DNA of 8,578 nucleotides from Acidobacteriota bacterium (GCA_003225515.1 QIAK01000422.1:1-8578), one strand, 5' to 3'. Counted from the stretch's first letter, positions 1 to 6,597 are shown. Notes: generated from the letters alone by a model not told the origin. Translations and numbers: made by a program.

Positions 1-396
1 CGATATTTTTTCCGCGCGTTGGCCGAGGTACATCCGCGCTTTCACACACCATCGGTGGCCATTGCGGCACAGGCGCTGCTCTCGATTCTGTTGTTGCTCC
101 TGGGAGCCAATTTCAGACAATTATTTTCCCTGGCAATTTTTGCGGAGTGGCTGTTCTACATGATCGCGGGCAGCACGGTTTTTGTTTTCCGATGGAGGGA
201 ACCGCAAACGGCGCGACCTTATCGAATGTGGGGCTATCCCTTCGTGCCGGCGGTTTTCGTTTTGGTTGCCGCCGCTCTGTTGGGCTACACCTTCAAGAAT
301 GACTGGCCCAACTCCGGTTACGGAGTGCTCGTGATCTTGGCCGGGATACCTCTGTTCACGTATTTCTCGAGAGCCCGCCGGCAACAGAGCCGCTAA
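1..396 (+). CDS. APC-superfamily amino acid permease, C-terminal part (5' truncated by window edge)
   Basis: This is an inner-membrane amino acid transporter of the APC superfamily, of which only the last 131 residues are visible. The reading frame is open from base 1, so the TTG at 19 is not a real start. Four hydrophobic segments are seen, at about window residues 18-37, 41-63, 79-98 and 106-123. They fit transmembrane helices 9-12 of a 12-helix permease. Before the first lies the cytoplasmic stretch FFRALAEVHPRFHTP, which matches the conserved 'R.LAxVHPRFxTP' loop of LAT/SteT-like permeases. After the second comes the loop with a 'R..P...RPYR..GYP' pattern, also typical of that group. The tail is basic (SRARRQQSR), as expected for a cytoplasmic C-terminus. 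The substrate cannot be read from this part. No convincing terminator follows. The family call is strong; the subfamily is inferred. Confidence 0.88.
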   Translation, partial: RYFFRALAEVHPRFHTPSVAIAAQALLSILLLLLGANFRQLFSLAIFAEWLFYMIAGSTVFVFRWREPQTARPYRMWGYPFVPAVFVLVAAALLGYTFKNDWPNSGYGVLVILAGIPLFTYFSRARRQQSR

Positions 397-461
397 TGGT
401 GAGAGCCTCTAACGCAAACTGCGCTAAAAAATCCGCTGAGGACGCTAAAGAAAAATAACTT

Positions 462-471
462 GTTCGCGAAC
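462..471. repeat. Perfect 10-bp palindrome
   Basis: GTTCGCGAAC is its own reverse complement and lies about 65 bp after the permease stop. It could be half of an operator or chance. It is not a Gram-positive LexA box, which has the opposite order (GAAC...GTTC). No partner copy is seen elsewhere in this gap. Confidence 0.3.
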
Positions 472-513
472 TCAGGTTTAAAGTCGGCTGAGATAAAGAC
501 TACTTAATCTTGC

Positions 514-525
514 GACGTGCACGTC
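514..525. repeat. Perfect 12-bp palindrome, possible operator
   Basis: GACGTGCACGTC is a perfect inverted repeat without spacer. It is followed directly by a short imperfect hairpin (CCCT-AAGTA-AGGG, 525-537). The form is right for a dimeric repressor site, but no regulator gene is adjacent and no second copy was found in the window. Confidence 0.35.
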
Positions 526-670
526 CCTAAGTAAGGGGTGTTGGTTAGGGTTTTGCACAGGTTTCTTCGGAAGTTGTAAGACTCGCATCGGCGAAACTGC
601 CCGATCTGCGCCCATTCTGGGCCACTTACTCCAAAAGAACATATCCACGGTTACCTAAGGTCAAGAGCCG

Positions 671-707
671 TTGACACGTTTACCCCCTGTCCTATCTCCC
701 GTATTTT
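671..707 (+). promoter_or_regulatory. Possible promoter of the tonB-like gene
   Basis: A perfect TTGACA lies at 671-676. With a 16-bp spacer the -10 hexamer would be TATCTC (693-698), which is poor. An overlapping alternative is TTTACC (679-684), a 17-bp spacer and TATTTT (702-707). Either would start transcription about 50-60 bases before the ATG at 766. Both are weak matches to a sigma-70 consensus, so the call is tentative. Confidence 0.3.
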
Positions 708-726
708 TAAGACTCCAATTCCCGGC

Positions 727-748
727 GGTTCTCCCCAGACCGGGAACC
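727..748 (+). promoter_or_regulatory. Leader hairpin just upstream of the tonB-like ribosome binding site
   Basis: GGTTCTC (727-733) can pair with GGGAACC (742-748), giving a 7-bp stem with one G-U pair and an 8-base loop. It ends four bases before the Shine-Dalgarno at 753. A competing pairing exists between CCCGG (721-725) and CCGGG (740-744), so the two helices are mutually exclusive. A role in translation control is inference. Confidence 0.35.
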
Positions 749-765
749 CTATGGAGAGAAAGTGC

Positions 766-1806
766 ATGGCGACGTCTTACGGTAGCTTTCAACTCGGCCT
801 TCTGCCCGAACGCAAAATCAACAAGCGGGCACTCGCGACCAGCTACGCACTGGTGTCGCTAGTTCTGCTCATCGTAATCAACCTGGGATTGGTCCTTCCC
901 GAAAAGCTGCAACTCAGGCAGTATCACGTTACCGAACTCATTCCCATGCCGTCGTTACGGCCGGAACCGGTTCCAGTTAAGGTCACGCCAGAGGTACATC
1001 CCAAGCTGCTTCCCGCAGTCAAGATTCCAGTATTTGAGCAACCCAAGCTGGTGGTACCGCACGAGGTTCGGCGCGAAGAACCCCAGCCGGTGGAAGCGCC
1101 CAAGGTGGTGGTCAACCAGTTCGCCGCGCCGCAGTTGAAACTGGCGGTGGGCGGAGCACGTCCGCAACTGATCCACACCGGAGATTTCGGCGGCAGCTCG
1201 CAGAAGCCCACGGTGAACGCGGCCGTCGAAAAAGTGCAGACCGGCGGCTTTGGAGATCCCAATGGATTGAAGGGCGAAGGCAAGCAGGGTGCCAAGCTCT
1301 ACGCGGCCCAGGCAGGTGGTTTTGATATGCCGGTCGGCGCTGGACAAGGCAACGGATCAGGTGGCGCTAAAGGGATCAAAGGCACAGTCGCGAGCGCGGA
1401 TTTCGGCAATGGTATCGCGACCGGCGGAAACGGGGATGGCCGCAGCAACGGCAAAGGCGTTGCGACTGGCGGATTCGGAGCCGAGCAGGTTGTCCATGCC
1501 GGACCCAAGATCGCGCAAGTGGATTCCGGGCCGGCAACATCTCCGGTGGAAATTACGTTCAAGCCCAATCCGGTCTACACCGATGAGGCTCGCAGTCTGA
1601 AGCTGGAAGGTGAAGTCCTTCTCGAAGTCAGCTTTTCGGCTACGGGTAGCTTGCATGTGAATCGCGTGGTCCGCGGCTTGGGCCACGGACTGGACGAAGC
1701 CGCGATTGCCGCTGCCAACAAAATCCGATTCAAACCAGCGCTGCGCAACGGGCAGCCAATGGATTCGACGGCAGTGGTTCACGTCACGTTCCAGCTGGCC
1801 TACTAA
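766..1806 (+). CDS. TonB-like energy transducer with Gly-rich linker
   Basis: This is an inner-membrane-anchored periplasmic protein that should couple the proton-motive force (through ExbB/ExbD) to an outer-membrane transporter. I chose ATG 766 (346 aa) because GGAGAGAAAG at 753-762 sits 8 bases upstream of it; the in-frame ATG at 751 has no good site and its own codons contain that Shine-Dalgarno. From residue 1 of the 766 start: a short basic cytoplasmic end, one membrane helix at about 25-45, a Pro/Val-rich stretch at about 58-115, and a Gly-rich linker at about 128-245 with degenerate repeats (TGDFGG, TGGFGDPNG, AGGFDMP, SADFGNG, TGGFGAE). The C-terminal TonB domain is at about 262-346, with FKPNPVYTDEAR, LEGEVLLEVSFSATG and the 'A...IRFKPA..NGQP' signature. 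No exbB, exbD or receptor gene is next to it. The M48 protease gene follows after 93 bp, probably in the same transcript. The domain call is firm; the transported substrate is unknown. Confidence 0.9.
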   Translation: MATSYGSFQLGLLPERKINKRALATSYALVSLVLLIVINLGLVLPEKLQLRQYHVTELIPMPSLRPEPVPVKVTPEVHPKLLPAVKIPVFEQPKLVVPHEVRREEPQPVEAPKVVVNQFAAPQLKLAVGGARPQLIHTGDFGGSSQKPTVNAAVEKVQTGGFGDPNGLKGEGKQGAKLYAAQAGGFDMPVGAGQGNGSGGAKGIKGTVASADFGNGIATGGNGDGRSNGKGVATGGFGAEQVVHAGPKIAQVDSGPATSPVEITFKPNPVYTDEARSLKLEGEVLLEVSFSATGSLHVNRVVRGLGHGLDEAAIAAANKIRFKPALRNGQPMDSTAVVHVTFQLAY

Positions 1807-1862
1807 AAGTTTTGGCGAAGGAATCTGTCGATTCAAAAGTAACGAAAACGAACTCGGGTCAC

Positions 1863-1888
1863 AAGAAACTTGGGTCTAAGAAACTTGG
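1863..1888 (+). repeat. 11-bp direct repeat overlapping the M48 ribosome binding site
   Basis: AAGAAACTTGG occurs at 1863-1873 and again at 1878-1888, a period of 15 bases. The second copy runs into the Shine-Dalgarno (GGAG, 1887-1890) of the M48 gene. The first copy contains an in-frame TTG (1870) that could be mistaken for the start. Confidence 0.6.
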
Positions 1889-1899
1889 AGAAAAGAGTC

Positions 1900-3735
1900 A
1901 TGCGTACTACGAAAGCGATTCTCACTGCGGTCCTGCTGGCATCGATGAGCACAGCCGCACAGCAAGCGGCGCCACAGACGTCCGCCCAGCCGACTGCGCC
2001 CGATGCGACACCAACGGCGCAAGCGCAACCGTCTCAGCAGCCTGCTTCGGCAACGGCGCAGACCGCAGACACGCAGGCTCCTCAGTCTGCTCCTGCAGCA
2101 ACACCTATACCGCTGCCTGTCGCTGCACCTGCTCCCACTACGATGGATCAGGTCGTCAATCTTTTCATTCAGCGGGAACACGGCCTCATCAAGATGCTCG
2201 CCGCGCGCACCCCGGTGGTCGAGACCTATCTGCAGAACCTGACCTCGGACCCGCAACTCGGTCCTGTCCCCAGCGGCGATCACTATTTCCTGGGCCGCCT
2301 GGATATGGGCGAGACCATCGACCGCAAAGACTACTTGAAGGACGAAGAAAAAGGCGGCATGCAGTCGCGCCTTCTCGGCGGTTTTCAAAAGCTCTATAAG
2401 GTCCAATACCAGCCCATGGGATTCTCGTGGATGGTCTATGCCGACCGCACCGACTTCGACCGCGAGCACTACGATTTTCACTATGCCCGCCGCGAATTTC
2501 TTGGCGATGTACGCTGCCTGGTGTTTGACGTAACGCCCAAGCCGAAGTCTGGACGGGGCCGCTTCCTGGGCCGTGTCTGGATTGAGGATCAGGGCTACAA
2601 CATCGTGCGTCTCAACGGAACCTACGTTCCGGCGCCGCGGAATGCTTATTTCTTCCACATGGACAGCTGGCGCTTAAACCTGATTCCTGGCTACTGGGTG
2701 CCCTCGTTCATCTATAGCGAAGAAGGCGACTTCAGCGCCGGCGTAAAGAACAAACTGGCATTCAAAGCGCAGACCCGCATCTGGGGTTACGATTTGAAGA
2801 AGAGCGGCAAGGACGACGAACTGACGCAAATTCGCGTGGACAGCGTGACCGACGAGAGCGCGACCGCGCAGGATGCCTCTCCGCTGCAAGCGGAACGGGT
2901 GTGGCAGCAGCAGGCGGAAGACAACGTGGTCGAACGCCTCACCAACGCCGGCTTGCTCGCGCCTGAGGGCGACGTCGACCGGATTCTTCAGACGGTTGTG
3001 AATAACCTGGAAGTGACCAACAACATTGATCTGCCCCGGCCGGTGCGCACGCGCGTGCTGCTTACAGCTCCGCTGGAAACTTTCAGCGTGGGCAACACCA
3101 TTGTGATCAGCCGTGGGTTAGTCGACGTGCTTCCCGATGAAGCCAGCCTGGCAGCCGTGCTCTCGCATGAGCTCGCGCATATCGTGCTCGGCCACAATCT
3201 GGGCAGCAAGTATGCCTTCAACGATCGCATGCTGTTCGGCGACGATTCGACCTATCAGAATCTGGGATTCAAGCACATTCCAGAAGAAGAAACGGCGGCT
3301 GACAAAAAAGCTGTCGACCTTCTTAAGAATTCGCCTTACGCGCAGAAGCTGGACAACGTGGGCTTGTTCCTCAAGGCTCTGCAACTGCGCGCTCCTCAGT
3401 TGAGCGCACTGTTGACAACGCACCTGGGCAATCCTCTGGCGAGCGGTGGATCGGTAAGCCGCTTGTCCGCTCTGGCGACGCAGGGTCCGGCACTCGACAA
3501 CAACAAACTCGATCAGATCGCAGCGCTGCCTTTGGGCGGACGCGTGAAGATTAATCCGTGGGACGACAAAGCGGAAATGGTGAAGACGGCTCCGGTCGCC
3601 ATCACCTCGGCGCGTGACAAGATGCCGTTTGAAGTCACGCCCTTCTTCCCGCGACTGGCTCGCTTCGGTGCAAACGCTGCCGCTCCAACCGCGGCTCCGA
3701 CCACTGCCGCGGCCACACCCAACACAGGCAACTAG
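1900..3735 (+). CDS. Secreted M48-family zinc metalloprotease with N-terminal extra domain
   Basis: This is a predicted exported zinc endopeptidase acting in the periplasm or envelope. ATG 1900 (611 aa) is preferred: GGAG at 1887-1890 lies 9 bases upstream and the protein then opens with a signal peptide (MRTTKAILTAVLLASMSTAA). The in-frame TTG at 1870 would place ten extra charged residues before it. There is no lipobox Cys. Residues about 21-72 are a low-complexity Ala/Gln/Pro/Thr tether. Residues about 73-300 form an uncharacterised, beta-rich-looking domain with many aromatic residues that may be LolA-like (inference). Residues about 322-500 are the M48 catalytic domain, with HELAH at 423-427 (zinc His423 and His427, catalytic Glu424) and EETAAD at 463-468 giving the third ligand Glu464. 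A C-terminal piece (PLGGRVKINPWDD, then MPFEVTPFFPRL) ends in an Ala/Thr/Pro tail. It lies 93 bp after tonB and is followed by a strong terminator, so it is probably the last gene of the unit. The substrate is unknown; related roles include outer-membrane quality control (BepA/LoiP). Confidence 0.88.
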   Translation: MRTTKAILTAVLLASMSTAAQQAAPQTSAQPTAPDATPTAQAQPSQQPASATAQTADTQAPQSAPAATPIPLPVAAPAPTTMDQVVNLFIQREHGLIKMLAARTPVVETYLQNLTSDPQLGPVPSGDHYFLGRLDMGETIDRKDYLKDEEKGGMQSRLLGGFQKLYKVQYQPMGFSWMVYADRTDFDREHYDFHYARREFLGDVRCLVFDVTPKPKSGRGRFLGRVWIEDQGYNIVRLNGTYVPAPRNAYFFHMDSWRLNLIPGYWVPSFIYSEEGDFSAGVKNKLAFKAQTRIWGYDLKKSGKDDELTQIRVDSVTDESATAQDASPLQAERVWQQQAEDNVVERLTNAGLLAPEGDVDRILQTVVNNLEVTNNIDLPRPVRTRVLLTAPLETFSVGNTIVISRGLVDVLPDEASLAAVLSHELAHIVLGHNLGSKYAFNDRMLFGDDSTYQNLGFKHIPEEETAADKKAVDLLKNSPYAQKLDNVGLFLKALQLRAPQLSALLTTHLGNPLASGGSVSRLSALATQGPALDNNKLDQIAALPLGGRVKINPWDDKAEMVKTAPVAITSARDKMPFEVTPFFPRLARFGANAAAPTAAPTTAAATPNTGN

Positions 3736-3771
3736 CAGAGGAATCTTTACTCCAAGTTGAAGCAAGACGTG

Positions 3772-3818
3772 GGCCGGGATCCGGAACTTACTTCCGGGAT
3801 GCCCGGCCTTCGTTCTTT
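3772..3818 (+). terminator. Intrinsic terminator of the tonB-M48 unit
   Basis: GGCCGGG (3772-3778) pairs with CCCGGCC (3802-3808), and ATCCGGAA (3779-3786) pairs with TTCCGGGAT (3792-3800). The result is a stem of about 15 bp with two single-base bulges and a 5-base loop (CTTAC). The T-rich run TTCGTTCTTT follows at 3809-3818. It lies about 35 bp after the M48 stop. On the opposite strand the stem is not followed by a T-run, so it works mainly in the + direction. Confidence 0.85.
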
Positions 3819-3846
3819 CAGCCTCGCAGCACTGTGCAGATTCCTT

Positions 3847-3884
3847 TAGTAGACCGTAACGCTTCTAGTAGACCGTAACGCTTC
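3847..3884. repeat. Perfect 19-bp tandem duplication spanning a stop codon
   Basis: TAGTAGACCGTAACGCTTC occurs twice without a gap, at 3847-3865 and 3866-3884. On the minus strand it encodes the last codons of the propeller protein (SVTVY) and makes its TAG stop at the junction (3865-3867). The outer copy still shows the same codons followed by TAA, which looks like the original stop. Both copies are identical, which suggests a recent slippage event. Confidence 0.9.
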
Positions 3885-6207
3885 CGTCAAGCAGGTTGCC
3901 GCTGTTGGTATAGCCATCGGTCAAGGTGATGGTAAAAGACCCTGGAGCAGCGAGCGAGCTGTCGGCAGCTATGATCGTGAATGTGACTGGAACCCGATTA
4001 TCGGTTCCAGACCCCGTAAGAGTGACGGTATGCGCGACATTGTCAACAGTCGCTGCCGTGATTTGCGTCGCCTGAAAGACAACACCAGAACCAGAATCGG
4101 TGTAGGATGCAGTGCCCGTGGTCTGGTTGGAATCGTCGTAACTGAAGCTGAACTGTGCCTGGCCGCCATGCTTTCCGTTTTGGTGACCGTTGCCGCCAGC
4201 CTCATGCGAGGTGCCCGCACACTTGCCTCCGGTTGTGATGCCAGCGGCCGCCGACTTTTCCCGTGTGAAATAGGTGACCGATGGGCCAGCATGGTTATCC
4301 GCAAAGGCTATGTTGACTAGATGGCTCGGATCGATTCCGATCTGGAAAAAGTCGGCGAGGCTCCGATCCGACGCGCCCGTCAGGCCTCCGGTTGAAATTT
4401 GCCCCGTATGGTTGGAGTGGTCGGTCGCTTGACTCACCGTGAACGTAGGCGAGACCGCATGACCATTGATGCTCTCTGCAACGAATACATTCCAGTGAGT
4501 GTTGGTTGCTGAGACGGTATTGGAGTTTCCAACTTGATCGGCGCCATACCATGCCACAGCGACGTGACCGTTGGCATCAGCAGCGATCCAGGGGAACACA
4601 TTTGATTTTCCAGCTTGGGAAGTGTTCTGGGTCAGTTTGATGGCCTGAGACCAGCGTGTCCCGTGATTGGTCGAGAACGAGTAATAGATGTCGTTATTGT
4701 CGGACCAAGTGGCGTAGACGTATCCAAAGTTGTCCACCGCGAGTCCTGGGAATAAGTTGCCGAGGCCGGCCCCTGAAGGACACGTCGAACCCGCACCACA
4801 ACTGAAAATCTTGTAGTCGGTGAAAGTTAGTGTGGGATTGGTGAGACTAACGGCTGTAGCCACGCCCACGTAGGTAGCATTCATGTAGGCGCTGCTGTTT
4901 TTAGAATTGTCCGTGGGATTGTCTGGGCCAACGAAGATCTGGTAAAGATTTCCGTGGCTTGAGCAACTTGTGTTGTCCACTTTGATCTGTCCCGCGATGT
5001 TGCCGGTAGGAGGGCCGACGCTCGGCTCTGTTGCAGCATCCACTACTGTTCCCAGCGCGTCGGTGTAGGTCTCGCCACCATCCGCCGACCGCTGTACAAA
5101 GATCTGGGAAGTAGTCCCAAAATCGTGGTACTCCATGTAGACGTGGGAAGGATCGTTGGAGCTATCGATCCACATGCGATCGTCGAAGGGGACACCTGCG
5201 GTTGCTGGATTCGGTGTACTGAAAGTGTCCGCACGGTTCGTGGAGTGGCTGCCTGTGACTTCCGCCGCGGCAAGGCTGACCACGGCGAGATTAGGAATAT
5301 TGGAGTTTGAGGGATCGGGAGTATTCACGGCAAGGTCTCCGTCGCCTCCGCCCGGCGCCAATCCACTCTGAGTGCAAAACGGAGTTACGAACATACCGCA
5401 ATCCGGCTGACCTTCGTACTTGAAGGGCAGGGTTCCGTCAGCGTTCGGTCCGCGATCCGCAGCCTTGTTCCAGCGCCACAAATCGAGGCCCCCAGGAACT
5501 CCGCGGATGGACTCGACATAGATGTCGCCTTGCGAGTCGACGATCATACTGGGCTCGACGGCCTGTCCCGCTCCCGCAGGCAGACATAGACTCTCACTGG
5601 GGGTGTAATTCGCGGTTCCCGTGCCAACGTACGCGGTCGCGGCCTGACCGGTCGGGCAGTTGTGCTGCCCCGTAGGATTGCTGGGCGGAGTAGCCTTCGC
5701 CACATTGATTCGAATCGGGTAATTGGAAATTCCGGTCGTTGTGTCGAAGCCGACACTGTTGCGTAGGAAATCTCCATCGGCAGTAGATATCACAAATACC
5801 GGGATAGTCGATGGCGCAGTCGCTGCACTGTCACGTATGAGGAGGAGGGCGACGCCGCGTGCGGCCTGACAGTTCGCGGCGATCTGAGCAAACAACGTGG
5901 TGCCGGTAAGATCGCGGGTATCGGCAAGGCAGATTTGCCCGCTGGTTGCACTCGGGAAGTCTATGGGCAAGGCACCGCCATTGGTATCGAAGACAAAGCT
6001 CGCCGTGATTGGCGAGCTAATGTCTGTGCCCGCGTTGGAGGTCGTGGACCAGACCGCCGGAATACATTGCGGGTTCACGGCGCAGCCTGCGGTGTTCGTG
6101 GGCTGGGGCCCACTATTCAGTACATCAACGCTGTTCTGAGCGGCGAGGGGAGCAACGGTCAGCAGCAATATGGCTCCGCAACACGATAATATGAGCAGGT
6201 TTTTCAT
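3865..6207 (-). CDS. Secreted protein with PA-like domain, sialidase-type (BNR) propeller and C-terminal beta domain
   Basis: This is a 780-residue exported protein of unknown substrate. ATG at 6207 is supported by AAGGAG five bases upstream and by a signal peptide (MKNLLILSCCGAILLLTVAP, ending LAAQ near residue 24). Residues about 77-150 resemble a protease-associated (PA) domain: SGQICLADTRD, an Ala-rich helix, GVALLLI, then IPVFVISTADGDFL. Residues about 205-650 look like a sialidase-fold beta-propeller. There are two Asp-box motifs (SADGGETY 374-381; STNHGTRW 512-519) and repeated 'D..G.vYv.W' blade elements (VDNFGYVYATWSD, AADANGHVAVAWYG, IDPSHLVNIAFAD). A Gly/His-rich linker lies at about 668-682. 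The last 100 residues are a beta-rich domain ending GSFTITLTDGY...GSVTV; this resembles tails annotated 'post-COAP-1' (from memory, moderate). I do not see enough catalytic residues (Arg triad, Tyr/Glu) to call it a working sialidase. It stands alone, convergent with the M48 gene. Confidence 0.82.
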   Translation of the reverse strand: MKNLLILSCCGAILLLTVAPLAAQNSVDVLNSGPQPTNTAGCAVNPQCIPAVWSTTSNAGTDISSPITASFVFDTNGGALPIDFPSATSGQICLADTRDLTGTTLFAQIAANCQAARGVALLLIRDSAATAPSTIPVFVISTADGDFLRNSVGFDTTTGISNYPIRINVAKATPPSNPTGQHNCPTGQAATAYVGTGTANYTPSESLCLPAGAGQAVEPSMIVDSQGDIYVESIRGVPGGLDLWRWNKAADRGPNADGTLPFKYEGQPDCGMFVTPFCTQSGLAPGGGDGDLAVNTPDPSNSNIPNLAVVSLAAAEVTGSHSTNRADTFSTPNPATAGVPFDDRMWIDSSNDPSHVYMEYHDFGTTSQIFVQRSADGGETYTDALGTVVDAATEPSVGPPTGNIAGQIKVDNTSCSSHGNLYQIFVGPDNPTDNSKNSSAYMNATYVGVATAVSLTNPTLTFTDYKIFSCGAGSTCPSGAGLGNLFPGLAVDNFGYVYATWSDNNDIYYSFSTNHGTRWSQAIKLTQNTSQAGKSNVFPWIAADANGHVAVAWYGADQVGNSNTVSATNTHWNVFVAESINGHAVSPTFTVSQATDHSNHTGQISTGGLTGASDRSLADFFQIGIDPSHLVNIAFADNHAGPSVTYFTREKSAAAGITTGGKCAGTSHEAGGNGHQNGKHGGQAQFSFSYDDSNQTTGTASYTDSGSGVVFQATQITAATVDNVAHTVTLTGSGTDNRVPVTFTIIAADSSLAAPGSFTITLTDGYTNSGNLLDGSVTVY

Positions 6208-6282
6208 CGCTTCTCCTTATGCTGTCGCCCAACTGCGAAGCGCAGCTGTCAACGACGCCCGGTGGACAGGGAATAGGTTCAG

Positions 6283-6292
6283 ACCAATTGGT
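6283..6292. repeat. Palindrome ACCAATTGGT, possible operator of the propeller gene
   Basis: A perfect 10-bp inverted repeat lies about 75 bp upstream of the propeller gene start. GGTTC occurs at 6276-6280 and again at 6290-6294, so a short direct repeat overlaps it. The position would suit a regulator site, but no cognate regulator is in the window. Confidence 0.3.
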
Positions 6293-6579
6293 TCCCAAGG
6301 AAATGAAATAGCCAATTTGCGCATGACTCGATGAGAAAGCGAACCAGTTTGGACGAATATCGCAGTCCCTGTAATCGCGTGCAGGCACAGGTGGCGTCGC
6401 TAAGTTGCCAGTTGGGGGGAGAAGGGTTGTCTGACTAGGCGAGACTCAATTCCAGAAAGGCTGTGGTAACTAGGAGTTCTTCGACTGCATTACGGCATCT
6501 CCTGCGATCGAGACAGCGAACAGGATGTCAGGGTATTAGTATCCATGCGGCAATGATGGACTAATGGGTAGAAGGGTTT

Positions 6580-6597
6580 TGCCATTTCGTTTTGGCA
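6580..6597. other. Weak hairpin after the 62-residue gene
   Basis: TGCCA (6580-6584) and TGGCA (6593-6597) can form a 5-bp stem with an 8-base loop (TTTCGTTT) a few bases beyond the stop at 6603. On the minus strand it is followed by A-rich, not T-rich, sequence, so it is a poor intrinsic terminator for that gene. Confidence 0.2.

Larger units (their letters stand above)
397..765. other. Intergenic region upstream of tonB-like gene
   Basis: This stretch of about 370 bp has no supportable gene; the short frame that overlaps its end is a shadow of the tonB-like gene. It holds two perfect palindromes (462-471 and 514-525), weak promoter-like hexamers near 671-707 and a hairpin (727-748) just before the ribosome binding site. 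There is no recognised riboswitch or tRNA. It probably contains the promoter and leader of the tonB-like gene and possibly operators. Confidence 0.6.

Noticed and set aside
462..471. LexA/SOS box reading of GTTCGCGAAC
   Set aside because: The Gram-positive-type LexA site is GAAC-N4-GTTC; here the half-sites are in the reverse order.
397..750. Riboswitch or small RNA in the 5' gap
   Set aside because: Only short stems (4-5 bp) are seen and no known riboswitch core could be recognised by eye.
1812..2399. Plus-strand open frame of 195 codons overlapping the M48 start
   Set aside because: It is in another frame of the M48 gene, its product is Cys/Arg/His-rich without a domain, and the M48 frame carries the signal peptide.
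1876..2658. Long minus-strand open frame (260 codons) opposite the M48 gene
   Set aside because: It lies wholly opposite a gene with signal peptide, start site and conserved protease motifs; its product is Arg-rich low complexity, typical of an antisense shadow.
3118..3765. Minus-strand open frame of 215 codons overlapping the M48 3' end and terminator
   Set aside because: It runs antisense to the zinc-binding motifs and shows no domain; it is a shadow of GC-rich codon use.
6233..6245. CTGCG-AAG-CGCAG hairpin before the propeller gene
   Set aside because: A 5-bp stem with a 3-base loop is too common by chance to claim as a control element.
6247..6252. TTGACA on the minus strand upstream of the propeller gene
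   Set aside because: No -10 hexamer lies at a suitable distance, and the position is only about 40 bases before the start codon.
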